Positions 25,121 through 34,765 of a DNA stretch of 64,000 nt are shown piece after piece (position 1 is the first letter of the stretch; each line of letters opens with the position of its first letter). The position numbers and the translations under genes were made by a program. Where the stretch lies: the NCBI RefSeq assembly GCF_021272185.1, contig NZ_JAJSEC010000001.1, forward strand, positions 434,001 through 498,000, written 5' to 3'. This DNA is from Roseivivax sp. GX 12232 (GTDB lineage Bacteria > Pseudomonadota > Alphaproteobacteria > Rhodobacterales > Rhodobacteraceae). The notes beneath the pieces were generated by a model. That model had not been told where the DNA came from. It saw nothing but the letters and a program-made list of their open reading frames with translations, and searched no databases.

Positions 25121-28100
25121 TTAAGGTTCAATAATGACCATGCAGGATTCGTCTTCGTTGCGAGCAACTCCCATAAATATGGCACCCGTTACTGAAGAGC
25201 GACGCAACTCGACTTCGAGGTCCAAGCCTAGGCACCGCTCGAGTCTTTGAAGTCTTTGTGGCGTAACCGTACCCGTCACATATAGCTCGCGCTCTGTGTT
25301 CGCTAATCTCGTAAGGATCACCGGGGCAGCCAGCCGAGCCTCGATTACTGGTGCCCCCCTGGACCAGCGAGACTGAGTGGTTGGAGGTGCTGGCTCCTCG
25401 GCCTCGACAAAATCCGCGGCTTGGGACAAAAGAACTCGTAAGGTTTCAGCCTGTCGCTGCACTTCGAGCTGCTGCGCTTCGTCATGCAGACCAAGCCCGC
25501 CAATCAGCCTGTCTTGGTGAAAAAGCCCGTCCTTGATCAGCACTTTCGCGACCTCGACGGCGGCCTCTTCAGAATTGGGATAGAACGCCCGCAGGGTGAT
25601 TGGCCGAAATTTCGACAGGCTGTTCCACCCCCAACGTTCCAGTCCGACCGTGAAAACCGCCTCCCAGAACCCGAGCTCGTCCGAGGTCGCATAATCGAAG
25701 ACCACGCTGGTGATCGTGACGAATTGGCCGGCAGGCGCCGCCGATACCAAGAACCGCACCATGTCTTTGAGCCCGTCTCCGGCCGCAACGACCAACCGTT
25801 CATGTTCTTTCTGGTCGAAGGTACGCAGCGCCGCCTCGATGGCGACCGCAAGGCGTTTGCGTTCGGGCGGAAGCGCGGCGAAGCCACCTTTCATCCCCGA
25901 AACGAAGTCCGCATAGGCGGATCTCAGAATGTCGCCCTGAAGGGTGCCTGCCGGGACGGTGAAAGCGTATTCGAAGAGCGGTGCGACATCGGTGTCTAGA
26001 AAGCTCAGCAGGCTACCGTCTTCGCGTATCCAGTAGCTGCCCTGCGGTGTCGTCAAGCGATAGGCTGGCGGGCCTCCGGCCTTGAATCGCGCACGGTCGA
26101 ACCGCGCGCTGTCCCGCAGCGCCGCAAAGAATACCGCGCGCAGAGCCGCGTTGCCTTGCGTCGGGACCGCAGTATTCCATGCCGTCGCGTCGAAGTCGAT
26201 CTCGGCTAGCCACGCAGCGATGACACCCTCGGCCCCCGCTGGCGTGAGCAGTGTCAGATCCAAAACGTCGGGTTTGGGATCTCCCAGCTCCGTGCCATTG
26301 GCGACAGGCTGGGGCAATTCCGCGACGCGACGCAGCAAGGGATTGAGCCAAGGCTTCCCCGTCATTTGTCGAAGTTCGGCCCCCCATGTGCCGCCGGTGA
26401 GGTCGGTGGCCGACAGGGTGCGCACCGCGGCCGCGCTGAAGGCTTCGGTCAACAGTTCCTTCGTGACCGCGATCCGTTCGTCCGACAGGCGCAGTGCTGC
26501 CTCCAGCGCTGGCGCTGCGGCGCCGTCGCCATAGGCAATCAGCTCTTCCCGCTCCAGCCTCAACGCGTCTAGGGCACGGTCGAGCGTATCGAGATTACCG
26601 GCGATGCCGGCCAAACCGTCCTGGGCCGCCTGCAGCCTTGTCTGATCGTCCGACAGGGCGACCGACAGCGCAAGTTGCGCCAGATGATCGGCACCAAAGA
26701 TCTGCCATACCAGATCCAGTCCTGCCATAACGGTGCGCATCTCGGCAAAGCCGGGTGCACTGATGCCGGCCGCGTCCATGGACTGCCCGATTTTCTCGAT
26801 CTCGGCATAGCCCCATAGCGCTTCGCCGGCGACAATCCGGCCGCTGCGCCAGCCGCCGACGAAGGTGACCATGGCGCCATAAAGCCGGTCGTGATCGGGC
26901 CCGTAGCGATCCGCGATATGGGTCTCGCGTTCCTTTGCCAGTTCTTCGAGCAAGGCGCGCCGCGCCTCGAAATCCACGGTGTGACGGGCAATCAGCGTCT
27001 GCGCGTCGGCATACTCACGCTCCAACTCGCGCAAGTCGAGGCGCTCGTCGTGGTTCAGCTCGTTCAGATCTCGCGCCAGTTGGTCGTCAATCGACTGACG
27101 TTGAATTCGAAAGAGACGAAGTTCGTCATCAAGTAGGGCTCTTGTTTGCGCAATACTTGCGCCGACGGTTTGAACTTCGCTCTGGGCTGAACTCAGTATC
27201 GTCTCGATGCTATCTCGCTTTGCCATGAATCCGCATGTATCCGGATTGTGGCAATGTGTTCTTTGCGCTTCATTTGCGGCGTCACAGGCAGCAAGATGGT
27301 TTTGCAAAGCGACCCTGGCCATTGACTGTAGTCGCTCTGCTCTTGCGACCTTCCGCTCTGCCTCACTAAGTTCGACCAGTTCGTCTCTCAATCGACTTTC
27401 GCGCTCTGCTACTTCACCGCGCAAGTTCTGGACTTCTTCAGAATGGAGTGTTCGAAGGTCGTTGCGCAATGAGGCATATATTTCTCTTTCCTCAGAAATC
27501 TCGGATGCCGCATGTTTTGCCTTGCGGCGCGCCTCGCCCAGCCTGTCAAAGCGAGCGTCGTTGCCCATCACGAAGTCCTCGTGCAGCGCCTCGAGATCCG
27601 ATGTGATCGAAAGCACCTCTTGGCGGGCTTGCAAATACTGGTTGAGCAGCGCCTGAAATTCAGCCACACGCGCCATGACGTCCGCACGTTTGGCTGCCCG
27701 CGCCTTGTCAAGGCGGGTCAGCTGCGCCTGCAGGTCCAGAACGGTCTGCGACAACCGCGCGCGATCGGCCAATAGCACGTCTTTCTGCTGGCGCAGGGCG
27801 GCACGGCGCGCCAAGAATTGCCGCTCCTGATCCGCGATGACCCGCAACCTTTCATCAACCGTGCCGTCGGGCGGCGCTGCCTGGAAGTGGGTGCGAAGGG
27901 CGCGATGCTCTTCTGACCGCGCATGCTGCGCGAGCCGGTCGAGGTACTGCGCGATCGGCGGGCCGATCCCGCCATCACCGTCTGCATCCAGTTCAGAGGG
28001 AAAAACAGGATCAACCCGGTTAGGGCCCGGCGGCGCATCCGCGAGGATCTGATCCTGATGCGAAGACAAGCCCGCGACATCCGGCGTGATTACCGAACCG

Positions 28101-29266
28101 GGCGTGCCGACGGGCCGGTTGTTGTGGTCCCGCAAGAGCGCGAGCAGGGTCTGTCCGTCCGGGGCGCCCAGTATCGGGTCGGCCTTGGCCGCAAGCAGGT
28201 CGGACACCAGATCGAAGGCCCCGGCTTGCGCCGCAATAACTGCGGCCGGCCGGCCCATTGCATCGCGGCCGTTCGGATCTGCGGCGTTGCGCAGAAGCAC
28301 GCGCATCGCCGCAGCATGCCCACCCGACACGGCCAAGGCCAGCGCGGTTTCGCCGTTGTCGCGGCTGGCATTCGCAGAGGCGCCCCCCTGCAGCAGAACG
28401 TCCATCGTTTCGGCATGCCCGGCGAAAGCGGCCGCGACAAGCGCGGTGCCCTGCGACCCCGACCGCAATTGCGGGTTGGCTCCCGCCTGCAGCAATGCGG
28501 CGGCGATGTCGCGGCGTCCAGCCGCTGCGGCCATCATAAGGGAGCGCCTGCCAAACCGATCGGGGGTGTCCGCGGCCGCGCCCGCGCGCAAAAGCGCGGT
28601 GACCGCCTCGGTGCGGCCTGAGGCAACGGCAAGCTGAAGCGGCGTGCCAAACCGGCCCGCTGCATCGATCTCGACCGTGCCCCGGCCCAGCAGATGCAAG
28701 ACAGCCGGCGGGACGTCCTGCGTGACGACACCGGCCAAAACCCCGTCCTGCAGCGAGGCGGGCAGCGAAAAGCGCCGATGCCGGTCGAAATCCGCGCATA
28801 AGGTCTCGAGATCGCCGGCGACCGCCGCGCTGCGCCAACGGTCCAGCAGCGCTGTCGAAACGGGTTTCAGCGCCGTGTCCCACTCATCCAAAAGCGTTCT
28901 GGTTGCCGCGTGCGCGCCGTCGATCGGACGTCGACCCACACTGTCGAGAATGAAAGGCGAGGCTCCGTATTGCCAGAGAAGGCTCACTATCGCCGCGCCG
29001 TCCGATCGCGCCGCGGCTACGGCAAAGATCGTGCGTCTGGCCGGATCCCCATTGGCGCGCCCGTTTGGGTTGGCACCTGCCTTCAAGAGCGTTTCGACAG
29101 CGCCGGTATCACCCAACCGAACGGCATTCAGAAGAGCGCCGGGCGTGGGTGATTTCGCAGCCGAAGCGATAGCACTTGCACAGATGCTTGATGGATCCGC
29201 CTCCGCCATGCTGGACCAGAGGAAAAGCAGGCCGCTGCAAAGGGTCCGACGGAGTGCGGTTGGCAT
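25121..29266 (-). CDS. Giant secreted ankyrin-repeat / coiled-coil protein of unknown function
   Basis: A protein of about 1381 residues. From the chosen ATG it begins with a signal-peptide-like segment (LCSGLLFLWSSMAEADP). Residues about 40-385 carry ankyrin repeats, for example GDTGAVETLLKAGANPNG, GRTEAVTALLRAGAAADT and GHAETMDVLLQGGASANA. About 450-785 is a long charged coiled coil (repeats of EEL/LRxEL type) with a short Cys cluster (CHNPDTC). About 790-1381 is a globular region I do not recognise, ending with a YVTGTVTPQRLQRLERCLG segment. It starts 13 bases after the preceding gene's stop, as the last gene of a three-gene operon. The export and ankyrin repeats suggest protein binding in the periplasm or outside the cell. 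Confidence 0.85.
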   Translation of the reverse strand: MPTALRRTLCSGLLFLWSSMAEADPSSICASAIASAAKSPTPGALLNAVRLGDTGAVETLLKAGANPNGRANGDPARRTIFAVAAARSDGAAIVSLLWQYGASPFILDSVGRRPIDGAHAATRTLLDEWDTALKPVSTALLDRWRSAAVAGDLETLCADFDRHRRFSLPASLQDGVLAGVVTQDVPPAVLHLLGRGTVEIDAAGRFGTPLQLAVASGRTEAVTALLRAGAAADTPDRFGRRSLMMAAAAGRRDIAAALLQAGANPQLRSGSQGTALVAAAFAGHAETMDVLLQGGASANASRDNGETALALAVSGGHAAAMRVLLRNAADPNGRDAMGRPAAVIAAQAGAFDLVSDLLAAKADPILGAPDGQTLLALLRDHNNRPVGTPGSVITPDVAGLSSHQDQILADAPPGPNRVDPVFPSELDADGDGGIGPPIAQYLDRLAQHARSEEHRALRTHFQAAPPDGTVDERLRVIADQERQFLARRAALRQQKDVLLADRARLSQTVLDLQAQLTRLDKARAAKRADVMARVAEFQALLNQYLQARQEVLSITSDLEALHEDFVMGNDARFDRLGEARRKAKHAASEISEEREIYASLRNDLRTLHSEEVQNLRGEVAERESRLRDELVELSEAERKVARAERLQSMARVALQNHLAACDAANEAQRTHCHNPDTCGFMAKRDSIETILSSAQSEVQTVGASIAQTRALLDDELRLFRIQRQSIDDQLARDLNELNHDERLDLRELEREYADAQTLIARHTVDFEARRALLEELAKERETHIADRYGPDHDRLYGAMVTFVGGWRSGRIVAGEALWGYAEIEKIGQSMDAAGISAPGFAEMRTVMAGLDLVWQIFGADHLAQLALSVALSDDQTRLQAAQDGLAGIAGNLDTLDRALDALRLEREELIAYGDGAAAPALEAALRLSDERIAVTKELLTEAFSAAAVRTLSATDLTGGTWGAELRQMTGKPWLNPLLRRVAELPQPVANGTELGDPKPDVLDLTLLTPAGAEGVIAAWLAEIDFDATAWNTAVPTQGNAALRAVFFAALRDSARFDRARFKAGGPPAYRLTTPQGSYWIREDGSLLSFLDTDVAPLFEYAFTVPAGTLQGDILRSAYADFVSGMKGGFAALPPERKRLAVAIEAALRTFDQKEHERLVVAAGDGLKDMVRFLVSAAPAGQFVTITSVVFDYATSDELGFWEAVFTVGLERWGWNSLSKFRPITLRAFYPNSEEAAVEVAKVLIKDGLFHQDRLIGGLGLHDEAQQLEVQRQAETLRVLLSQAADFVEAEEPAPPTTQSRWSRGAPVIEARLAAPVILTRLANTERELYVTGTVTPQRLQRLERCLGLDLEVELRRSSVTGAIFMGVARNEDESCMVIIEP

Positions 29267-29279
29267 AGTCACGTGTGGT

Positions 29280-31196
29280 TCACCGCGCCGGACAGGAGAG
29301 ACCAAGCGCACTGATCATGCGATCGAGTCTGTCTTCCTTTGTATCGAGAGCCAGATAAGCTTCGCGCTCTGCCTTGAGTTTTTCGCGTAGGTTCGCGGGC
29401 ATATTTTGCAACATCTCGTCGGATGGAAAGCGCCGGCTTAACATTGCGCGGCCAAACATCGCCTGGCTACACACCGTCTGTTCTAGAGACAGCCTGCCCT
29501 GGGGTGTTTCCAACGGGTCGAGGGATATGCCTGCTTTCTCGAGTGGTTCAAGGCATGTGTCACAGGCTTGGCTGACCAGAAAGAAGGCAAAAGACGTCGG
29601 TGGGCCGAACGGGCTGGGCACGTCGCGTGCTGTATCTGCACCTTCGGACAGTAGCAGGTCGAGCACCGCGCCATGGTTGCCGGCGACCGTGCGCATCACA
29701 GGCGTGAAGCCTTCGTTGTCGACCAATGACACATCGGCGCCGCGAGCGATCAATACCGCCACCTTAGACAGGTTCCCGCGCGTCGCGGCGTAATGCAGAA
29801 GGCTGCGCCCTGAGGCATCCGTTGCGTTTACGTCCGCTGCACCCATTCCATCGGCGCGCGGTACAACAGCCAGCACGCGCGCATCGCAGAACCCGGCATC
29901 ACGATCCGAGAGAACCGGCAGGCTACCATCATTCTGCAACACAAGAAGCTGCAGATCTCTGAGACCCTTTCCTGGCGCGAGGGCAAGGGCGTAATTAGCA
30001 ATTCGAGTATGCGCGGACGGCTCTGGCAGTCGCCCAGCTTTCAACGCCATCGCGTCGTTGAAAGTCGCCGTCCAGTCGGGGAACGGCACGGGCCCATCAT
30101 TCGGCGGAATGGCGAAGGCAGGAGGGCCGTCGTCGTCTTGAAAGACGTCGATCCGCAAAGCGGTCTTCGCAGTCGTGAAAAGCCGGCCGTGCAGGTCCTC
30201 GAACTCGTCGACTGGCGTTTCTGACAAGATCGGAACACCGCCGATTATGTTGTTTGGGTAAACTGGCACTGGCACGAGAAACAGCGAGAGCTCGCCGGCG
30301 ATCGTTGTGGCCACAAAGAGTTCGCTTGCGATGCCGGCGAAGGGAGCCGCTGTCAAGGTGATCCGCTCTGCGGCTCCCGGCGTGCCGGTCTCGGAATCCA
30401 AGGAAATTAAGTCGATCACCACGTTTGACGCCCGCGCAGCTTGCGACGGAAAGGGCGAATAGACTAACGCAAGCCAAGATCCGACAAAAGCTGCTCCCGC
30501 CAGATCCACTGATTGCGAGAGACCGTTCGCATCCGTCATCCGCGGCGCCTCGGGAAGGAACAGTTGTCCGCGGGGCGCAAGCGCACCTTGGGTCAGCGCC
30601 AAGGCGTGCAGGACCGGCTGCTGGCCTTTTGCATAGAGCGCGTAAGCGATTGGCAGACTTTGCGAGGACCAGACCCGGGCGCTTTCAAATTGCCAAACCG
30701 CCGGAGGCGCCATGGCCGAAAGACGGCCAGTTTGCGTGTTCACGCTATATATTTTCGAGAGCGTCCTGTCGTCTCCGCACCCAGATTGATCATCGAGGAT
30801 CAGCGCACCAACAAAGCGCTCGCTATCCGCGCTGCAGAACTGGCTTATCTGCCCAAGGCTCGAGACGGACTCGATCAGAGGGAACTGCGTGCGCAGCGCG
30901 GCGACATCCGCGTCGTTCTGACGGAACACCTGTCCGATCTGCTGCGCAGCGATCACAACGTCTTCGACCGTTGAAAAAAGTGGACCGACTGGCGGAATGC
31001 CGCTCCCACCGCCATAGAGGGTGTCCACGTGAATGCTTGAACAGCGATAGGTCACGGGATCAGGGTTGGAAACGACGAATTCCACCGTCAGGCCATCTTC
31101 TGCGACTCGGCTCTGGATACCGAGATCATCGACACCCGCCGCAGCGGTTGTGGCGACAAGGGCGGCTGCCAGAACGGTTCCCGCGTAGCGCGTCAT
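29280..31196 (-). CDS. Secreted protein with C-terminal ankyrin repeats, unknown function
   Basis: A 638-residue protein with a clear signal peptide (TRYAGTVLAAALVATTAAAG). Residues about 25-430 form a large region of mostly beta character, without a family I recognise, containing scattered Cys (CSSIHVD, CSADSERF, SGCGDDR) that could form disulfides. Residues about 450-530 hold two or three ankyrin repeats (DASGRSLLHYAATRGNLSKV, IARGADVSLVDNEGFTP). The C-terminal segment has a paired CDTC and a charged helix. Its ATG overlaps the stop of the upstream glycine-rich gene (ATGA), so the two are coupled. Confidence 0.85.
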   Translation of the reverse strand: MTRYAGTVLAAALVATTAAAGVDDLGIQSRVAEDGLTVEFVVSNPDPVTYRCSSIHVDTLYGGGSGIPPVGPLFSTVEDVVIAAQQIGQVFRQNDADVAALRTQFPLIESVSSLGQISQFCSADSERFVGALILDDQSGCGDDRTLSKIYSVNTQTGRLSAMAPPAVWQFESARVWSSQSLPIAYALYAKGQQPVLHALALTQGALAPRGQLFLPEAPRMTDANGLSQSVDLAGAAFVGSWLALVYSPFPSQAARASNVVIDLISLDSETGTPGAAERITLTAAPFAGIASELFVATTIAGELSLFLVPVPVYPNNIIGGVPILSETPVDEFEDLHGRLFTTAKTALRIDVFQDDDGPPAFAIPPNDGPVPFPDWTATFNDAMALKAGRLPEPSAHTRIANYALALAPGKGLRDLQLLVLQNDGSLPVLSDRDAGFCDARVLAVVPRADGMGAADVNATDASGRSLLHYAATRGNLSKVAVLIARGADVSLVDNEGFTPVMRTVAGNHGAVLDLLLSEGADTARDVPSPFGPPTSFAFFLVSQACDTCLEPLEKAGISLDPLETPQGRLSLEQTVCSQAMFGRAMLSRRFPSDEMLQNMPANLREKLKAEREAYLALDTKEDRLDRMISALGLSCPAR

Positions 31197-32041
31197 TGTG
31201 CGAAGGCCAGAGCTTGGAATTGCGGCTGGGTGATCGCTCCCGCTGCCGTGTAAGGCTTACCCCCGGCGCCAAATTCCGTACCGGCGGCGCCTGACGGCAC
31301 TTCCCAAGCGCATTCCCCGAAGACACAGCCGCATCTACGGCCGCCGTGGCCGTCTCCGGGAATGCCCGCGGGTCCGCCCCAGCCACCTTGACCTGATTGC
31401 AAGTTTAAGCTCATTTGTACGGGTTGCCCATTTCGAAAATATGGGATGGCATCGTCGACCGGCCACCAGCGCACTATCAGCGGGCGCACATTGCCGGGGG
31501 CTGCACCAGGACCGCCGTCTCCACCGATGCCACCATCGCCGCCGGGATCTCCATTGCTTCGCGAAAGGCCGCATCGCGATCCGCCGCCTAAACCGCCCTT
31601 ACCGCCTTGACCGCCATGGCCCCCTGCTTGCGAACGCAAGACGACCTTTAAACCGTCAATTGCAGCGATGCCCAGTTCCAGCGTCAACTGTACGGTGTCC
31701 GCCCCCTCGGCCCCTGGGCTGCCACTCCCGCCTTTTTGACCTTTCTGGCCGTAGTCGGGCTGCCCGCCCTGACCACCTTGCCCCCCCATTTTCGCGCGCC
31801 GGTCGAACATCTGATAGATGGCGGAACCTTTCGACGCCTCAAAACGACTTACGCGCACCGTCAACGATTTGCCGGCATAACTTTGCGGGATTACCAGCGA
31901 TGCATTGGTGCCAAGGCTTAGGAATTCGTACTTAATCTCAGCTAGCCCAGCTGGTAATTCAACCCGACCACCTTCTGGAACAATTAACTCACTAGCCTCA
32001 GAAATTGCTGCGAAAAAAAGTATAAACGCTCCAGCAAACAT
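31193..32041 (-). CDS. Secreted glycine-rich, collagen-like protein
   Basis: From the ATG at 32041 this encodes 282 residues beginning with a strong signal peptide (FAGAFILFFAAISEAS). In-frame TTG starts occur upstream (32053, 32068). A beta-rich N-domain of about 85 residues is followed by Gly-rich blocks: GGQGGQGGQ, GQKGQKGGSGSPGAEG, GGHGGQGGKGGLGGG, DPGGDGGIGGDGGPG and GGWGGPAGIPGDGHGG. These resemble collagen triplets or glycine-rich linkers without strict Gly-X-Y phasing. Between blocks lie beta-like segments (VQLTLELGIAAIDGLKVVLR), and Cys pairs occur near the end. It is the first gene of the operon; a surface or matrix role is plausible but unproven. Confidence 0.8.
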   Translation of the reverse strand: MFAGAFILFFAAISEASELIVPEGGRVELPAGLAEIKYEFLSLGTNASLVIPQSYAGKSLTVRVSRFEASKGSAIYQMFDRRAKMGGQGGQGGQPDYGQKGQKGGSGSPGAEGADTVQLTLELGIAAIDGLKVVLRSQAGGHGGQGGKGGLGGGSRCGLSRSNGDPGGDGGIGGDGGPGAAPGNVRPLIVRWWPVDDAIPYFRNGQPVQMSLNLQSGQGGWGGPAGIPGDGHGGRRCGCVFGECAWEVPSGAAGTEFGAGGKPYTAAGAITQPQFQALAFAQ

Positions 32042-32152
32042 GATGCTTTGCAAAGATCCAACCCTCAAACATGTTCAGAACTCAGAAAGAATATAACAGA
32101 GGTTAGCGCAGGTTTTGAGTTATTTTCAACTCCGTCGCTTGCTCGGGGTATT

Positions 32153-33261
32153 CTAAATGCTCCAAGGGTGTGGCTGTGTTTCCCACCTTGTTCTGCAGCC
32201 CCACAAGGACGTGTGATCGCCCGCGAAGTGCCCATCATGCGCGCGGAAATATCCCTATAGCCCGACGGCATCACCTGCCGTCAGCGCCACCATCGTCCAC
32301 AGCCAGAGGGCCGTGACTTCCGAGACATACGTGCCATTGACCTCGGCGATTGAGCCGCGGATTTCGGTCACGCAGTTCAGCACGAGCCGCCCGCGCATCC
32401 GAGCCGAGGTGCTGGAATTGATCTAGCAGAGCAGCGTCGCGCCCAAAAGGTATGTGCCGTCCAAGGGGCCGTGAACAGGTTGGTTCCGGCGTCGAACACA
32501 CCTTGGTAGTTGTAGTCATTGTTGTTCAGATCGATCTACGTCCAAGCCCCCCCCACACCGACATGGTCGTCGTAGTTCGTGCAGGTCTTGCACCGTGGCA
32601 GCCGGGGCTGGTCGACGATGCCGTTGGCGTTGTCGACGCTCAGCCCGTCGAAGAAGGTGCTGCCATCGGCCGAGACCGCGAGGCGGAACTTGTCGGAGCC
32701 CAACGGGCCCACCAGCACCTAAGCCACGAAGCCGGTTTGCAGCGTGAGGCTGAGATCGTCGGCGGCCATTTCCTTGTTCATGGTGTAGAACAGATCGCCG
32801 GTGCCGCCCTCGGCGACGGCCATTGCCGTCCAGAGTGCGGCGTTCAGCTTGGCCGAGAACGGGTTCGATGCGTCCCCCGTGGAGCCCAGCACCAGCAACA
32901 CGAGGTTCTGCAGCGCTGCGGGCAATGTGCCAATCCAACCTGCACCGTCATAGACCGGCAGCAGGCCCTCGTCCTCGACCCGTGCGCGCCAGCCGGTTCG
33001 GAGTGGCAGGCGCAGCCACGCGCCGTGGGTCCAGAACGCGACGTTCAGGTCCCAGTCCGCCCAGTCGCCGGTCGCGCCCGAGCTGACGATCTAAAGGTCC
33101 CTGTCGGCGGGGCTGGCGGGCGGCGCGGTCATGTCGCGCTCAAGAACCGAGAGTTGGACGAGCCCGTCGAGCAGTCGCGGCGCCTCGTTATGGGTGACGT
33201 GTTTCTGAGCCTGCGCCGCAATGATGTAGGGCAGTAGAAGATATGTCATCGCGTCGGTCAT
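32153..33261 (-). pseudogene. Decayed DUF2793-family phage/GTA tail-associated protein
   Basis: The start at 33261 (GAAGG before ATG) encodes the DUF2793 opening LLLPYIIAAQAQKHVTHNEA and continues with family-like text: GATGDWADWDLNVAFW, LLPVYDGAGWIGTLP, NPFSAKLNAALWTA, LVGPLGSDKFRLAVSADGS. The frame is interrupted by TAG at 33091, 32719 and 32536. After a frameshift near 32460 there are further TAGs at 32423 and 32255, yet the text still reads as the family (NSSTSARMRGRLVLN, GTYVSEVTALWLW). The family sits next to the host-specificity tail gene in Rhodobacterales gene transfer agents and related prophages. It is clearly inactive unless TAG is read through. Confidence 0.8.
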
Positions 33262-33292
33262 GGGAAAGCCTTCAGAATGTGAGCGTGACAGT

Positions 33293-33803
33293 TTACGGCG
33301 CACCCCGCCCGATGAGGGCAGAGAGATGGAAGATGCGAAGGTCGAGCGTGTCGCCGGCACCGAGCGGCGCAGCCCAATCGACGGTCTGGTCGGCAGACGT
33401 GTAGACCATGCTGGTGATTGATGCGCTCAGCACCCGCTTGACGGTCGCGCCGTCGAGAATCTTGACTTCGTAGGCTTCCCGTTCCTCGCTGAGCGGCATC
33501 TCAAGCCCGCCCAAGTTTTTGGTCGAGAGCGCGCGGGACCGGAGGGTCAAGCGGATGGTGAGATCGCCGGGCACAGGCGGCGTGAGCCATGACTGCTCGA
33601 CATGCGCTACGGAGAAGGGTCGCACCCGGCACCGTCGGGCGTGAAGGCCTGCACCACATAGGTCTCGTCGCTGACCGACTGGCTTTTAAGGCCAATGCGC
33701 CAGTTCCACGGGATGCCGAGATCTTCCTCTGCGGCCGGCAGTTAGGCGAGACTGTCATGGAGCACCACCACTCGCGCGCCGGCGGCACACAATTGGGGGC
33801 GGT
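33293..33803 (-). pseudogene. 3' remnant of a GTA/phage host-specificity tail protein
   Basis: Only the C-terminal part remains. In order it reads LCAAGARVVVLHDSLA, a TAA at 33742, then LPAAEEDLGIPWNWRIG and QSVSDETYVVQAFTPDGAG. After a one-base frameshift near 33617 it continues AHVEQSWLTPPVPGDLTIR, then AYEVKILDGATV, VYTSADQTVDW and ending LSALIGRGAP. This matches the end of the large host-specificity/tail-tip protein encoded just before DUF2793 in Rhodobacterales GTAs. The upstream part is missing, cut at about 33800, where a truncated recombinase begins on the other strand. Confidence 0.7.
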
Positions 33804-34388
33804 CCACAAGTGCGACAGCTACCCCGGAGAGCACGACGCCATCATCGAACGCGAGACGTGGGACCGCGTCCACGCCACTCTGCGGGGGAGACCGCGCAAA
33901 CGCGCCGGCCGCACAAGCGCCGAGACGCATGTGCTGCTGAAGGGACTGCTGTTCGGCCCGGACAGGGCCGCCTTCTCCCCGACGCACACGCGCAAGGGCG
34001 ACCGGCACTACCGCTACTATGTCAGCCAGACAGTGCTGAAGCACAGCGCCGGCTCGTGCCCAGTCGGACGTGTGCCTGCGGGCGAGATCGAGGCCGCGGT
34101 CATCGACCAGCTGCGCACCGCCTTCCGCCAGCCCGAGATCGTGGCGGGAACGCAGAAGGCGGCGCGCGCCCATGCCGACAACATCACCGAGGCCGACGCC
34201 GCGCAGCTCTGCAGCAATTGGACCGGCTGTGGGACGAACTCTTCCCCGCCGAACAGGCCCGCATCGTGGCGCTGCTGGTCGAGCGCGTCGACATCGGTTC
34301 GGACGACCTGCACGTACGGCTCTACGTCGACGGGCTCGGTAGCCTCGCGCGTGAGATGCTAGCTGGCGGCATCGAGGCGGCCGCATGA
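33804..34388 (+). pseudogene. Truncated, frameshifted large serine recombinase
   Basis: From about 33808 the frame reads KCDSYPGEHDAIIERETWDR, the end of the recombinase domain of large serine integrases. A zinc-ribbon/coiled-coil region follows, with HVLLKGLLFGPD, HYRYYVSQTVL and IEAAVIDQLRTAF. Near 34205 the frame shifts, and the correct C-terminus continues in another frame (LQQLDRLWDELFPAEQARIV, LLVERVDIGSDDLHVRL). The N-terminal catalytic Ser domain is absent and there is no plausible start. The stop overlaps the next gene's ATG by four bases, as in intact relatives. Confidence 0.8.
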
Positions 34389-34765
34389 CCCGCAGCACGC
34401 CGATCCCGGAGACTGTGACGCTCCATGTCCCGTTCCGCCTGGGGAAGCGCGGCGGGCGGAAGGAAATGCAGCTACCCGAGGGCGCCAAGAAGCCGCGCCG
34501 GACGGACAGCACGCTAATCAAGGCGCTGGCCCGTGCGTTCCGATGGAAGCGGATGCTCGATTCGGGCGAATACGCCACCATCGGCGAACTGGCCGGACGG
34601 GAGGGCATCGCGCCCTCCTACATGACCTGCGTTCTGCGGCTCACACTGCTCGCGCCTGGCATCATCGAGGGCATCTTGGATGGAAAGCAGTGGCTGGAGG
34701 TGACGCTCGCTCAGGTGCTAGAGCCGTTGCCCGTGGAGTGGAAACGACAGTTCACAAGGGGCTGA
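34385..34765 (+). CDS. Small conserved protein associated with large serine recombinases
   Basis: A 126-residue basic protein. The middle (IKALARAFRWKRMLDSGEY, then TIGELAGREGIAPSYMTCVL) is a helix-turn-helix-like segment, followed by LTLLAPGIIEGILDGKQ and a closing LEPLPVEWKRQF. I recognise this as the small gene usually found directly behind large serine recombinases in alphaproteobacterial prophages and islands; its role is unknown and may be to aid or control recombination. It looks intact although the recombinase in front is broken, so it may no longer be expressed normally. Confidence 0.7.
   Translation: MTRSTPIPETVTLHVPFRLGKRGGRKEMQLPEGAKKPRRTDSTLIKALARAFRWKRMLDSGEYATIGELAGREGIAPSYMTCVLRLTLLAPGIIEGILDGKQWLEVTLAQVLEPLPVEWKRQFTRG

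Noticed and set aside
32153-33803. Active genetic-code change (TAG read as an amino acid) in this genome
   Set aside because: Many intact genes in the window end with TAG or use it as a clean stop, and frameshifts accompany the TAGs in the remnant; decay is simpler. Kept only as a finding about the remnant.
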